A DNA stretch of 53,631 bases from Pseudomonadota bacterium (lineage in GTDB: Bacteria; Pseudomonadota; Gammaproteobacteria; JAKAQQ01): contig JAJZYM010000011.1 in the NCBI GenBank assembly GCA_021798115.1, forward strand, positions 1 to 53,631, written 5' to 3'. Position 1 is the stretch's first letter. Each line of letters starts with the position of its first letter. This document shows, in pieces, positions 10,254-19,424 of this stretch. Position numbers and translations under genes: made by a program. The notes under the pieces were generated by a model that saw nothing but the letters and a program-made list of their open reading frames with translations, made no database searches and was not told the origin of the DNA.

Positions 10254-11695
10254 GGGGCGAGTGGCACGCGCGGGACGTGCGTGGTCTTCTCGACGCTCTC
10301 GCGCGGGGTGAGGTGACGCCGGCCGTGCTCGTCGAGCATTTTCTCGAGCGCATCGCGGAGCACGACCCCGCGCTCAACTGCTTCGTGACGCGCACCGCCG
10401 AGGAGGCCCGCCGCCGCGCCGCCCGACCCCTGGCCGGGGCTCTCGCCGGGATCCCTCTCGCCCACAAGGACATCTTTTGTACGGCCGGGGTGCGGACGAC
10501 CTGCGCCTCGCGCATGCTGTCCGATTTCGTGCCTCCCTACGATGCGACGGTCGTCCGCCGCCTCGATGAAGCCGGCGCGATCGTCCTCGGCAAGACCAAC
10601 ATGGACGAGTTTGCCATGGGCTCCTCGAACGAGACGAGCGTGTTCGGACCGGTGCGTAACCCCTGGGATCCCGAGCGCGTCCCCGGCGGCTCTTCGGGGG
10701 GATCGGCCGCCGCGGTGGCCGCCGGGCTCGTTCCCGCCGCGAGCGGCACCGACACCGGGGGGTCGGTGCGCCAGCCCGCCGCCTTCTGCGGGCTCTCGGG
10801 TCTCAAGCCGACCTATGGGCGTCTCTCGCGCTACGGGATGATCGCCTTTGCGTCCAGCCTGGACCAGGCGGGGTTCCTGGCGCGCACGGCGGAGGATCTG
10901 GCACGGCTGCTCGTCGTGACGGCGGGCGCCGACGCCCGGGATGCGACCTCTTCGCCCGAAGCCGTCGTGGACTATCCGGCCGCGCTCGAAGCGCCGATCC
11001 GCGGACGCACGATCGGGGTGGTGAAGGAATTCCGTGACGCGGGACTCGATCCCCGTGTGGCCCGCCTCGCCGATGAGGCGCTCGCCGTCCTCGAACGGTG
11101 CGGCGCGCGTCTCGTCGACGTCTCGCTGCCCCGTCTCGGGCTCGCCGTTCCCATCTACTACATTCTTGCGCCCGCCGAGTGTTCCGCCAATCTCGCCCGC
11201 TACGACGGAGTCCGATACGGGCACCGGGCCCACGACGTCGCGAGCCTCGAGGAGCTCTACGCGCGCAGCCGCGGGGAAGGCTTCGGCCCCGAGGTGAAGC
11301 GCCGCATCATGATCGGTACCTACGTGCTGTCCCACGGCTATTACGACGCCTATTACCTCAAGGCCGAACGTGCCCGTGCTCTCCTGCAGAAAGATTTCCT
11401 CCGTGTGCTCGCGGAGGTTGATGTTCTGGCCGGGCCGACGACGCCGACGGTGGCGTTCCGGATCGGCGAGAAGAACGACGACCCGCTCACGATGTACCTC
11501 AACGACATCTACACGAACGCCGTGAACCTGGCGGGATTGCCCGCGCTCTCGATCCCCATGGGCTTCGTCGACGGGCTTCCGGCGGGTCTCCAGCTCATCG
11601 GGGCGCCCTTTGCCGAGGCCCCGCTGCTCTCCGTCGCCCACCGCTACCAGCAGGCCACCGAGTGGCACCGGGCGCGGCCGCCCCGTTTCGCATGA
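10250..11695 (+). CDS. gatA: Asp/Glu-tRNA amidotransferase subunit A (amidase)
   Basis: The glutaminase subunit of GatCAB, an amidase-signature enzyme of 481 residues. The catalytic triad is visible as Lys73 (AHKDIF), Ser148 ([14 protein letters not shown]) and Ser172 ([12 protein letters not shown]). The start is GTG at 10250, overlapping the gatC TGA as GTGA. The frame is open about 400 bases upstream, but that part is antisense or in gatC. Ammonia released here is channelled to GatB. Its stop overlaps the gatB ATG. Confidence 0.96.
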   Translation: MRGEWHARDVRGLLDALARGEVTPAVLVEHFLERIAEHDPALNCFVTRTAEEARRRAARPLAGALAGIPLAHKDIFCTAGVRTTCASRMLSDFVPPYDATVVRRLDEAGAIVLGKTNMDEFAMGSSNETSVFGPVRNPWDPERVPGGSSGGSAAAVAAGLVPAASGTDTGGSVRQPAAFCGLSGLKPTYGRLSRYGMIAFASSLDQAGFLARTAEDLARLLVVTAGADARDATSSPEAVVDYPAALEAPIRGRTIGVVKEFRDAGLDPRVARLADEALAVLERCGARLVDVSLPRLGLAVPIYYILAPAECSANLARYDGVRYGHRAHDVASLEELYARSRGEGFGPEVKRRIMIGTYVLSHGYYDAYYLKAERARALLQKDFLRVLAEVDVLAGPTTPTVAFRIGEKNDDPLTMYLNDIYTNAVNLAGLPALSIPMGFVDGLPAGLQLIGAPFAEAPLLSVAHRYQQATEWHRARPPRFA

Positions 11696-13149
11696 GGTCC
11701 CTCGCTGTGTGGGATACGGTCATCGGTCTTGAAGTCCACGTCCAGCTGCTCACCGAGAGCAAGCTCTTTTCACCGACGTCGACCCGTTTTGGAGCGCCTC
11801 CCAACACGCAGGCGGGGCTGGTCGATCTCGGCTTTCCGGGGACGCTCCCCGTGCCCAACCGCGCCGCCGTGCGCATGGCCGTGGCCTTCGGTCTCGCCGT
11901 CGGCGGACGCATCGCCGTCCGCTCGCGCTTTGCCCGCAAAAGCTATTTCTATCCCGACCTTCCCAAGGGGTACCAGATCAGTCAGTACGACGAGCCGATC
12001 GTGGTCGGGGGGGCGATCGCGATCGGTGTGGGCGAAGGCGTCAAGACCGTCCCTCTCGTGCGCGCCCACCTCGAAGAGGACGCGGGCAAATCGCTGCACG
12101 ATCTCTATCCGGGACGCACCGCTCTCGATCTCAACCGCGCCGGGATCCCGCTTCTCGAGATCGTCTCGAGTCCGAGCCTCGCCTCGCCCGAGGAGGCCGT
12201 GGCCTATCTCAAGGAGCTTCACACGCTCGTCTGTTATCTCGGCATCTGCGACGGCAACATGCAGGAAGGCTCGCTGCGCTGCGACGCCAACGTCTCCCTT
12301 CGCCCTTCGCCCGAGGCCCCGCTCGGCACACGCACCGAGATCAAGAACCTCAACTCCTTCCGGTTCCTCGAGCAAGCTCTCACCTATGAGATCCGCCGTC
12401 AGGCCGAGGTTCTCGAGGCGGGCGGAACGGTCGCCCAGGAAACCCGCCTCTACGATCCGGATCGGCGCGAGACCCGCCCGATGAGGAGCAAGGAAGAGGC
12501 CGAGGACTACCGCTATTTCCCCGACCCCGATCTTCTGCCCCTCGTCGTCGACGAGACGCTTCGCGCCGAAGCCCAGGCGATGCTTCCCGAGCTGCCGCGG
12601 GCGCGGGCCGAGCGTTTCGTGCGTGCGTACGGACTCGAACCCTATGCCGCGGGGGTGCTCACCTCCTCACGGCCTCTCGCCGATTACTACGAGGCGGTGG
12701 CCTCGGCCGTCTCCGGGAAGGGGAAGGACTCCGCCCGCACGGCCGCGCACTGGGTCATGGGCGATCTTCTGGGCGCGCTCAACCGCCAGGGGATCGGTAT
12801 CGAAGCCTGCCCGCTCGCGCCTACGCGGCTTGCGGCCCTCGTCCTGCGGGTCGAAGACGGCACCCTCTCGGGGCCGAAGGCGAAGGAAGTCTTCGAGGCC
12901 CTCTGGGCGGGCACCGAGGAGGTCGATGCCCTCATCGAGCGCCTGGGCGCGCGGCAGATCAACGACCGCGAGGCCCTCCTCGAGCTCGTCGACCGCATCC
13001 TCGACGCTCACCCCCGCCAGCGGCAGGATTATCTTGCGGGCAAGGACAAGCTCCTTGGCTTTTTCGTTGGTCAGGCGGTCAAGGCGAGCGGCGGACGTGC
13101 CAACCCCCAGGAACTCGGCGCGCTCTTCCGGGAACGTCTCGGGCGCTAG
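11692..13149 (+). CDS. gatB: Asp/Glu-tRNA amidotransferase subunit B
   Basis: The kinase/transamidase subunit that phosphorylates the mischarged aminoacyl group and adds ammonia. It is 485 residues, with the cradle domain (IGLEVHVQL near the start, [28 protein letters not shown]) and a C-terminal YqeY-like helical tail that binds tRNA. ATG 11692 overlaps the gatA stop; ten codons of further upstream frame lie inside gatA. The stop TAG is part of a CTAG shared with the convergent MoeB-type gene. Confidence 0.96.
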   Translation: MRSLAVWDTVIGLEVHVQLLTESKLFSPTSTRFGAPPNTQAGLVDLGFPGTLPVPNRAAVRMAVAFGLAVGGRIAVRSRFARKSYFYPDLPKGYQISQYDEPIVVGGAIAIGVGEGVKTVPLVRAHLEEDAGKSLHDLYPGRTALDLNRAGIPLLEIVSSPSLASPEEAVAYLKELHTLVCYLGICDGNMQEGSLRCDANVSLRPSPEAPLGTRTEIKNLNSFRFLEQALTYEIRRQAEVLEAGGTVAQETRLYDPDRRETRPMRSKEEAEDYRYFPDPDLLPLVVDETLRAEAQAMLPELPRARAERFVRAYGLEPYAAGVLTSSRPLADYYEAVASAVSGKGKDSARTAAHWVMGDLLGALNRQGIGIEACPLAPTRLAALVLRVEDGTLSGPKAKEVFEALWAGTEEVDALIERLGARQINDREALLELVDRILDAHPRQRQDYLAGKDKLLGFFVGQAVKASGGRANPQELGALFRERLGR

Positions 13150-13907
13150 CCGCGCGTCCCGACCGCGGCGCAGACGGGACAGGCGGGATCGGCGCGATAG
13201 CGGGTCGTGCCGAAGCGACCGGTCCGCACGTCGCCGTGGAGAAGCCGGCCCCGCCAGGCCGCGTCCTGACCGGCGAGGAGGCGCACCGCCTCGGACGCCG
13301 CCAATCCGCCCGCCACGGCCACGAGGGGCGCGAGCACCCCGGTGCGGCGGCAACCGTCGCCGAAGGCGTCCTCCGGCGATTCCTCGGCGAAGAGGCAGCG
13401 GTAGCAGCCCGCGCCCGAGCGGGGGTCGACCGTCGTGATCTGCATCTCGTAAGCCTGGGCGGCCGCCACGACGAGCGGGCGGCCCGCGCCGACGCAGGCG
13501 GCGTTGACGGCGAAGCGGGTCGGAAAGTTGTCGCTCGCGTCGAGGACGAGATCCACGGCCCGCACCGCTCGAGCGACGGCGCAGGGATCCAGGCGGAGGG
13601 GGAGAGCCTCCACCGTGAGGCGCGGGTAGCGGGCGGCCAAACGGCGGGCCGCGGCCTCCGCCTTGCGTCTGCCGAGATCCTCCTCGTCGTAAAGCGGCTG
13701 ACGCGGAAGATTGGTCACATCCACCGTGTCGAAGTCGTTGAGCACAAGGGTGCCCACGCCGGAGGAGGCGAGGTAAAGGGCGGCCGCACCGCCGACGCCG
13801 CCCACCCCCACGACGAGCACGCGGGCCGCGCCGAGACGGGCCTGACCCTCCTCGCCGAAACTTTCGAGGACGTGGTGACGCGCGTAGCGAAGCGGGGCAG
13901 TGTTCAC
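13146..13907 (-). CDS. moeB: HesA/MoeB/ThiF-family adenylyltransferase
   Basis: An E1-like enzyme that adenylates the C-terminal Gly-Gly of a small sulfur carrier (MoaD or ThiS). It is 253 residues with nucleotide loop GVGGVGG at 34-40 and DNFPTRFAVN. The putative catalytic Cys is at about 186 (GDGCRRTGVLAP). A complete zinc site is formed by Cys168/Cys171 and Cys243/Cys246. There is no rhodanese domain. MoeB or ThiF cannot be separated from sequence alone. The start is GTG 13907; the much longer open frame upstream is antisense to marC. In many relatives it follows prmC, but here it stands alone, convergent with gatB. Confidence 0.88.
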   Translation of the reverse strand: MNTAPLRYARHHVLESFGEEGQARLGAARVLVVGVGGVGGAAALYLASSGVGTLVLNDFDTVDVTNLPRQPLYDEEDLGRRKAEAAARRLAARYPRLTVEALPLRLDPCAVARAVRAVDLVLDASDNFPTRFAVNAACVGAGRPLVVAAAQAYEMQITTVDPRSGAGCYRCLFAEESPEDAFGDGCRRTGVLAPLVAVAGGLAASEAVRLLAGQDAAWRGRLLHGDVRTGRFGTTRYRADPACPVCAAVGTRG

Positions 13908-13955
13908 GGGACCGGGGGATGGTAGCCTAGACGGGCGTTCCTCACGCGATCCATC

Positions 13956-14591
13956 ATGCCGTCGGCCGCCGAATACTTCAAATTCCTGACTGCGCTCATC
14001 GCGCTGCTCAATCCCATCGGGGCGGTGCCGATCTTCATCAACCTCACGGAGCAGCAGACCGACGGGCAGCGGCGCCGGACCGCGCGCATCGCCGCGATCA
14101 CGGTTGCCGCCGTCCTCGTCGTCTCCGCCTTCACCGGCAATCTCCTGCTCGAGTTTTTCGGCATCAGCATCGGCGCGTTTCGTGTCGCCGGAGGTCTGCT
14201 CATCCTCCTCATGGCCCTGGCCATGCTCCAGGCGAAGCCGTCGCCCGTTCGGCACACGGCGGAAGAGCTTCAGGACTCCGCCCAGCGCGAGAACATCGCG
14301 GTCGTCCCCCTCGGCATCCCTCTTCTCGCGGGGCCGGGAGCGATCAGCACCGTGATTCTTTACGCGAGCCACGGGCGCGGTCTCCTCGAAGGGGTGCTGC
14401 TGACGGCCGCCATTCTCTTTACCGCCGTCCTCGTTTGGCTCTGCCTCCGACTCGCCCCCTATCTCGCCCGATTTCTCGGGCGCACGGGGATCAACGTGTT
14501 TACCCGCATCATGGGTCTCATCATGGCCTCGATCGGCGTGGAGTTCATGGCGACGGGACTCGCGACGCTCTTTCCGCATCTTCTCGGATAG
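13956..14591 (+). CDS. marC: MarC-family integral membrane protein
   Basis: A 211-residue inner-membrane protein with six predicted helices. Family landmarks are the N-terminal FLTALIALLNPIGAVPIF, the central PLGIPLLAGPGAIST and the C-terminal RIMGLIMASIGVEFMATGL. The family (MarC/YchE/YhgN) has no established function, and the old multidrug-resistance link was withdrawn. It is divergent from the MoeB-type gene with a 48-base spacer. The naming is family-level only. Confidence 0.85.
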   Translation: MPSAAEYFKFLTALIALLNPIGAVPIFINLTEQQTDGQRRRTARIAAITVAAVLVVSAFTGNLLLEFFGISIGAFRVAGGLLILLMALAMLQAKPSPVRHTAEELQDSAQRENIAVVPLGIPLLAGPGAISTVILYASHGRGLLEGVLLTAAILFTAVLVWLCLRLAPYLARFLGRTGINVFTRIMGLIMASIGVEFMATGLATLFPHLLG

Positions 14592-14647
14592 AGTTCCGCC
14601 CGGCCCTCGCTTTCGGGCGGCGGATGCTTGTTCCCCCGATCCGTCCG

Positions 14648-14653
14648 TATAAT
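14648..14653 (+). promoter_or_regulatory. Consensus -10 (TATAAT) upstream of the small membrane-protein gene
   Basis: A perfect TATAAT lies 58 bases before the ATG at 14712. The -35 is unclear: TTGTTC at 14628-14633 is only 14 bases away, and the hexamer at 17 bases (TGCTTG) matches poorly. Confidence 0.5.
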
Positions 14654-14711
14654 CGCCTGAGAAGCGCGCGCGGTGCGCGCCGTTTTCGTGACGCCCTCGG
14701 AGGAGCTTCCG

Positions 14712-15137
14712 ATGCCACTCGACCCGACTCCTGCTCCCGTGTCCGCGGAGACCGCGTCCCTCAGCGTCCCGCGCGAGGCCGTCCGACGTTTCGCCGCCGC
14801 TCTCCACGCCGGGCGGTTCTGGATGCTTCTCATCGGCTGGCTCCTGATCGTCGGTGGCATCATGGATGCCCTGAGCATCGTCGGGATCCTCTTTGCCTGG
14901 CTTCCCATCTGGATCGGGGTCGTGCTCCTCCAGGCGGCGGGCCGGGTTGCCGAGGCCGAGCGCAGCGGGGAGGCCGCGACGCTTCTCGAGGCGTTGGGTC
15001 GGATCCGTCTCTACTTTGTCATTCTGGGCGTCTTCGTCCTGGTCATGATTGCCCTCTTTGTCCTGGGCTTCCTCTTCTTCGGCTCCTATCTCGGCGCGAT
15101 GATGTCGACCGCCATGCTTCACGGTTCGAGGATGTAG
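14712..15137 (+). CDS. Small membrane protein of unknown function (DUF5362-like)
   Basis: A 141-residue protein with a soluble N-terminal stretch of about 30 residues. Two hydrophobic hairpins follow: about 40-75 (FWMLLIGWLLIVGGIMDAL... then WLPIWIGVVLLQAAG) and about 100-130 (a long Val/Phe/Leu run). The arrangement resembles the DUF5362 family of small membrane proteins, but that is impression only. The ATG at 14712 is supported by GGAGGAG six bases upstream and a TATAAT further up; an ATG-like start at 14673 lacks these. It is convergent with prmC, 15 bases apart. Confidence 0.75.
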   Translation: MPLDPTPAPVSAETASLSVPREAVRRFAAALHAGRFWMLLIGWLLIVGGIMDALSIVGILFAWLPIWIGVVLLQAAGRVAEAERSGEAATLLEALGRIRLYFVILGVFVLVMIALFVLGFLFFGSYLGAMMSTAMLHGSRM

Positions 15138-15152
15138 GGCCGGACCGTCCCC

Positions 15153-16055
15153 TCAGAAGTCCGGGTTCGGGGAGAGACGGGCGGCGGTTCCCACGAGGAC
15201 GCCGCCGGGGTCACGGATCGCCTCCGTGGAGACGAACCCGCCGGCGCGGAAGAGCTCGGCCAGAGACGTTTCCTGCCCCGGCGCGTGCTCGAGGAGGAGC
15301 CAGCCTCCGGGCGCGAGATGTCGGGGGCTCTCCCGGACGATCGTCCGAAGATCCGCAAGACCTCCTTCGCCGGCCAGGAGCGCGCTCCTGGGTTCACGCC
15401 GAAGTCCGTCTCCGCGCAGGGCCGGGTCGCCCTCCGCAATGTAGGGAGGATTGGCGACGATGAGCGCAAAGCGGGACCCCGGAGGAAGAGCGGTGAACCA
15501 GTCTCCTCGCCTGAGGATGAGACGGCGGGTGCTCCGGCGGGCGTTCTCCGCGGCCAGGGCGAGGGCCTCCTCCGTGCGGTCCGTCGCCCAGACATCGGCC
15601 GCGGGATAGAGCGACGCGAGGGCGAGGGCGAGAGCGCCGCCGCCGGTTCCGAGATCGAGGATGCGCGCTCGGGTCCCGGGATCGAAGAGCCGCTCCGCAA
15701 AGGTGACGAGCGCTTCGGTTTCCGGGCGGGGGACGAGCGTTCCGGGGCGTACGGCCAGACGCAGGGTCCAGAAATCCTTGCGCCCGACGAGATAGGCGAG
15801 GGGTTCGCCCGAAAGACGCCGGTGGAGGAGTTTCCTCGAGCGACGCCACACCGTCCCGGAAAGGGGGGTCGTCGGGGCGAGCCGCCAAAGCGCATCCCGT
15901 TCCACACCGAGGGCGTGCGCCACGAGTCGTTCGCTCTCGAGACGCGGGGAGGGAAGACCGGCGCGGGCGAGACGCCGCTCTCCCCACGTGAGAAGCGCAC
16001 CGAGGCTGCGCTCGGGCGTGGGCGGAGGCGGACGGGACGGCTCTGTTAGAATCAC
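15153..16055 (-). CDS. prmC: Peptide chain release factor N5-glutamine methyltransferase
   Basis: Methylates the Gln of the GGQ motif in release factors RF1 and RF2. It is 300 residues: an N-terminal helical domain, then a class I methyltransferase domain with LDLGTGGG (134-140), PRPETE (109-114) and catalytic NPPY (202-205). The start is GTG 16055. prmC normally follows prfA; here it is about 7 kb away, in its own unit. It is divergent from the beta-synthase gene with only 29 bases between starts. A GATAAT lies six bases before the GTG on the minus strand. Confidence 0.93.
   Translation of the reverse strand: MILTEPSRPPPPTPERSLGALLTWGERRLARAGLPSPRLESERLVAHALGVERDALWRLAPTTPLSGTVWRRSRKLLHRRLSGEPLAYLVGRKDFWTLRLAVRPGTLVPRPETEALVTFAERLFDPGTRARILDLGTGGGALALALASLYPAADVWATDRTEEALALAAENARRSTRRLILRRGDWFTALPPGSRFALIVANPPYIAEGDPALRGDGLRREPRSALLAGEGGLADLRTIVRESPRHLAPGGWLLLEHAPGQETSLAELFRAGGFVSTEAIRDPGGVLVGTAARLSPNPDF
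16047..16052 (+). promoter_or_regulatory. Possible -10 (TAGAAT) for the transsulfuration operon
   Basis: TAGAAT lies inside the first codons of prmC on the opposite strand, 32 bases before the beta-synthase GTG. No clear -35 is seen. The two divergent genes are only 29 bases apart, so their promoters must overlap coding sequence. Confidence 0.3.
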
Positions 16056-16084
16056 CCAGCGATTATCGCGTGGAGTGACGCCGG

Positions 16085-17482
16085 GTGGCGAGGTACACGA
16101 GCCTTCTCGAGCTCATCGGCCGTACCCCGGTGCTCGCGCTCGACGGTTTTGAGACCGGCGCAAGCCGCGTGTTCCTCAAACTCGAGTCGTCCAACCCCGG
16201 CGGATCGATCAAGGATCGGATCGCCCTGCAGATGATCGAGGGTGCCGAACGCCGCGGGCGCCTGCGTCCGGGCGCCTGGATCGTCGAGGGAACGGCGGGC
16301 AATACCGGCATCGCCCTGGCTCTCGTGGCCCTTCTCCGCGGGTATCGTCTGCTCCTCGTCGTCCCGGACAAGATGAGCGCCGAGAAGATCGCCCAGCTCC
16401 GGGCGATGGGCGCCGAGGTCGTCCTGACCCGCTCGGACGTCACCCGCGGCCATCCCGACTATTACCTCGATCTGGCGAAGCGTCTCGCCGAGGAACGCGG
16501 GGGCTATTTCATCGACCAGTTCGGCAACCCCGACAACCCGGCCGCGCACGAGGCCACGACGGGTCCGGAGATCTGGGAGGAATTCGGCACCGAACTCGAC
16601 GTGCTCGTGGTGGGGGCCGGCACGAGTGGAACGCTCACGGGCCTGGGCCGCTACCTCAAGTCCCGCCACCGCGGCCTGCGCATCGTCCTGGCCGATCCGG
16701 AGGGATCGGTCCTCGCCGGCTACCACCGAAGCGGGCGTGTGGGCCCCTCCGGCCGCTGGTTGGTGGAAGGCATCGGCGAGGATTACTTGCCGTCGATCAG
16801 TGATTTTTCTCTTGTCGACGAGGTGATCACGGTCGGTGATGCCGAGGCTTTCCGCACCGCCCGCGAGCTTCTTCTGCGGACCGGGGTGGCGGCCGGTTCC
16901 TCGACGGGGGTGCTGCTTGCCGCCGCGCTGCGCGCGGCCCGTGCCTCGCCCCGTCCCGCGACGGTCCTGACCTTCGTCTGCGATCAAGGGACCCGCTACC
17001 TCACCAAGGTTTACGACCCGCGCTGGCTCGCCCGTCACGGGCTTGACGATCGTGACGATCGTGGCGATCTCCGCGATTGCCTGCCCGCCGACGATCTCGT
17101 GGTTTCCGCGGGCCGCATCGGCGCGGAGACGACGGGGGAAGCCGCGCTGAAACGTTTGCGCGATCTCAGGCTCGAGGCCCTTCTCGTGCGGGCGGAAGAG
17201 GGGGCCGCGGACGGTCTTCTCCTCGAAGAGGATCTTCTCCGTCTCGCGACCGAGGCCCCGCAGGGACTCGAGGCCCCCGTGGCTTCGGTCGTCCGTCGTG
17301 ATCCCCCGAAGCTTGCGGTCTCCGAGCCCGAGGCTTCCCTTCTGGCGCTTCTCCGTGCCGTCCCCGCGGTCGTCCTGGTCGATCCCGTCTCGGGGCAGTC
17401 GCTCGGAGTGGCCACGCGGACGAGCGCCCTCGATCGGCTGGAACGCCGACGCCGGCTCGCGGCCCGGAGCATGCGGCCGTGA
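16085..17482 (+). CDS. Cystathionine beta-synthase with C-terminal CBS-domain pair
   Basis: Condenses homocysteine with serine to cystathionine (forward step of reverse transsulfuration). It is 465 residues. The PLP enzyme core covers about 1-310, with Schiff-base Lys43 (GGSIKDR), the EGTAGNTGIALAL phosphate/substrate loop, and GAGTSGTLTG. A tail of about 130 residues (roughly 330-460) looks like a degenerate pair of CBS regulatory domains. Cysteine synthase CysM is the main alternative, but the tail, the EGTAGNTG loop and the partner lyase favour beta-synthase. The start is GTG with GGAG nine bases upstream. Its stop overlaps the lyase GTG. Confidence 0.88.
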   Translation: MARYTSLLELIGRTPVLALDGFETGASRVFLKLESSNPGGSIKDRIALQMIEGAERRGRLRPGAWIVEGTAGNTGIALALVALLRGYRLLLVVPDKMSAEKIAQLRAMGAEVVLTRSDVTRGHPDYYLDLAKRLAEERGGYFIDQFGNPDNPAAHEATTGPEIWEEFGTELDVLVVGAGTSGTLTGLGRYLKSRHRGLRIVLADPEGSVLAGYHRSGRVGPSGRWLVEGIGEDYLPSISDFSLVDEVITVGDAEAFRTARELLLRTGVAAGSSTGVLLAAALRAARASPRPATVLTFVCDQGTRYLTKVYDPRWLARHGLDDRDDRGDLRDCLPADDLVVSAGRIGAETTGEAALKRLRDLRLEALLVRAEEGAADGLLLEEDLLRLATEAPQGLEAPVASVVRRDPPKLAVSEPEASLLALLRAVPAVVLVDPVSGQSLGVATRTSALDRLERRRRLAARSMRP

Positions 17483-18663
17483 GCGACGACTCCTCCCGCC
17501 CCCCGGAGCAGGGGTTTTCCACCCGTGCGGTGCACGCCGGCCAGGAGCCGGATCCTGTCACCGGGGCGGTGATGACGCCCATCTACGCCACCTCCACCTA
17601 CGCCCAGCCCCGCCCGGCGGAACACCGCGGCTACGAGTACGCACGCACCGCCAACCCGACGCGCGGCGCCTATGAGCGCTGTGTCGCCGCCCTCGAGGGC
17701 GGCCGCGGGGCGATCGCGTTTGCCTCCGGCATGGCGGCCATCGCGGCCGTGGTCGATCTTCTCGATCGGGGTAGCCGCATCCTGGCCGTCGACGACCTCT
17801 ACGGGGGAACGAGCCGCCTCTTCGAGCAGGTGCGGGGCCGCACCTCCGGGCTCGAGGTGGATTACTCGCCCCTTGCGGGCGAGGACCCCGAGACCCTGCT
17901 CCGGCCGAACACACGGCTTCTCTGGATCGAGACGCCCACGAACCCGCTCCTCAAACTGGTCGATCTTCGCCGCTGGACGGACTGGGCGCACGCCCGCGGG
18001 CTTCTCGTGGTGGTCGACAACACCTTTGCCACGCCGTGGGCGCAAACCCCCCTCGCGCTCGGCGCCGACCTCGTCGTCCATTCCGTCACGAAGTACCTGA
18101 ACGGGCATTCGGACCTCGTGGGGGGCGTGGTGGTGGTCGCTCCCGCACGCGCGGACCTCGAGGAACGGCTCCGCTATCTTCAGAACGCCGTGGGCGCGGT
18201 GCCGAGTCCGTTCGATTCGTTCCTCGTGCTCCGGGGACTGAAAACACTCGCCGTCCGCATGGAGCGTCACACGTCCCAGGCTCTCGCCCTGGCCCGCTGG
18301 CTCGAGAGCCGGCCCGAGGTCACCCGTGTGTTCTATCCGGGTCTTCTGTCCCATCCGGACCACGTCCTGGCGCGCCGGCAGATGCGCGCCTACGGAGGTA
18401 TGATCACGTTTGTCCTGCGCGGCGGCGGCGAGGCGGCCCGGGCGTTCCTCGCTCATCTTCGTCTCGTCACCCTGGCGGAGAGTCTGGGCGGCGTCGAGAG
18501 CCTGGCCGAGCATCCGGCGAGCATGACGCACGCGGCGCTCACGCCCGAGCGCCGTCAGGCCCTCGGCATCGACGACGGGCTCGTCCGGCTCTCCGTCGGC
18601 ATCGAGGATCTCGAGGACCTGCGCGCGGATCTCGAGAACGCCCTGGCCGCCGCCACCCCGTAA
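17479..18663 (+). CDS. Cystathionine gamma-lyase / gamma-synthase family PLP enzyme
   Basis: A Cys/Met-metabolism PLP enzyme of 394 residues. The Schiff-base Lys205 is in SVTKYLNGHSD, the cofactor contact in FASGMAAI, and the SLGGVESLAEHPASMTHA block near the C-terminus. The Glu in that block is common in gamma-lyases. With the beta-synthase upstream (GTGA overlap), gamma-lyase activity, cystathionine to cysteine plus 2-oxobutyrate, is the likely role. Gamma-synthase (MetB) or methionine gamma-lyase cannot be excluded by sequence alone. Confidence 0.9.
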   Translation: MSDDSSRPPEQGFSTRAVHAGQEPDPVTGAVMTPIYATSTYAQPRPAEHRGYEYARTANPTRGAYERCVAALEGGRGAIAFASGMAAIAAVVDLLDRGSRILAVDDLYGGTSRLFEQVRGRTSGLEVDYSPLAGEDPETLLRPNTRLLWIETPTNPLLKLVDLRRWTDWAHARGLLVVVDNTFATPWAQTPLALGADLVVHSVTKYLNGHSDLVGGVVVVAPARADLEERLRYLQNAVGAVPSPFDSFLVLRGLKTLAVRMERHTSQALALARWLESRPEVTRVFYPGLLSHPDHVLARRQMRAYGGMITFVLRGGGEAARAFLAHLRLVTLAESLGGVESLAEHPASMTHAALTPERRQALGIDDGLVRLSVGIEDLEDLRADLENALAAATP

Positions 18664-18692
18664 TTCGCGTGCTCGCCCGTCAGTGAGGTCCC

Positions 18693-19187
18693 ATGACCGC
18701 CGAACCCGCTTCTTCCCCCGAGACCGAATTCGACAGCCGCGCCGAGATCGACTACCTTCTTGCGGGTCTCCCGCAGAATCGGGTATCGATCGTCACGCTT
18801 TACCAGGCGCTCGTCCGCGCCGACGTCGACGTGGTGGTGCGGCGTCGGGAAGGAGACGAGCGATCCCGCGAGGCACTCGTGCTTTCTGATCTTCGCTACG
18901 GACGCCTGGCGGCGGTCTTTACCGAGCCTGGACTGGCCCAGCGCTGGATCGACAAACTCGCGCCTGCGCCGCACGAAATCTTCCCGCGTCTTGGAGGCGA
19001 GGTCATCGCGCTGCTCGACCGCGAGGTGGGCCTCTGGCTCAACCCTGAAGGGCGGCGCGGTTGCCGCATTGCGTCCACCGCACTCGAGCGGCTCCGCACA
19101 GATTTCGGCGTTCAATTGCCGGAGGGCGGTGCCCCCTCCGAGAGGCCTCCGCTGCCCGAGTCCGGTCTTCCGTCCGGTCACGCCTGA
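18693..19187 (+). CDS. SseB N-terminal-domain-like protein, unknown function
   Basis: A 164-residue soluble protein without signal peptide or membrane segment. Residues about 35-130 resemble the SseB N-terminal fold: an LYQALVRADVDVVV strand-helix start, LVLSDLRYGRLAAVFTEPGLAQRWIDK, and a late VGLWLNPEGRRGCRIAS. The C-terminus is Pro/Gly-rich and probably unstructured. ATG 18693 has GAGG five bases upstream. It lies 29 bases after the lyase stop on the same strand, so it is probably co-transcribed with the transsulfuration pair. No function is established for this domain in such a context. Confidence 0.75.
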   Translation: MTAEPASSPETEFDSRAEIDYLLAGLPQNRVSIVTLYQALVRADVDVVVRRREGDERSREALVLSDLRYGRLAAVFTEPGLAQRWIDKLAPAPHEIFPRLGGEVIALLDREVGLWLNPEGRRGCRIASTALERLRTDFGVQLPEGGAPSERPPLPESGLPSGHA

Positions 19188-19307
19188 TTCCTGATCCGGA
19201 GCGTTCCAACGGCGGATGCCGCCCGGGCACCCCGCGTGCTCCGCTTACGGAGCGAAGGTTCCCGTGCACAGGGATCGTCTTCTCCGAGGGGGCGGGGCGA
19301 CGTTGAT

Positions 19308-19340
19308 GCGCAAACAAAAACCCCGTCTTTGCAGACGGGG
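19308..19340 (-). terminator. Strong Rho-independent terminator of the small lipoprotein gene
   Basis: A perfect 8-bp GC-rich stem, CCCCGTCT at 19321-19328 and AGACGGGG at 19333-19340, has a 4-base loop. On the minus strand it is followed directly by TTTTTGTTTG (19320-19311). This is the clearest intrinsic terminator in the window. Confidence 0.87.
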
Positions 19341-19386
19341 CTTCAGCGTGCGCGGTGCTTGGGCTGCCGATCACGAGGAATACATT

Positions 19387-19424
19387 GGGAGGGCGCAAAA
19401 GCGCACTCCCTCCTCTTCCTTTTC
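19387..19424 (+). terminator. Possible plus-strand terminator after the SseB-like gene
   Basis: A stem of GGGAG/CTCCC and GCGC/GCGC with one mismatch and an AAAA loop (19387-19410) is followed on the plus strand by a pyrimidine run TCCTCTTCCTTTTC. It is 200 bases past the operon end. It might instead be structure in the 3' end of the opposite lipoprotein mRNA. Confidence 0.38.

Noticed and set aside
13908-15122. N-terminal extension of the MoeB-type gene across marC
   Set aside because: The extra 400 residues are Arg/Glu/Asp-rich antisense noise; the family N-terminus fits the GTG at 13907.
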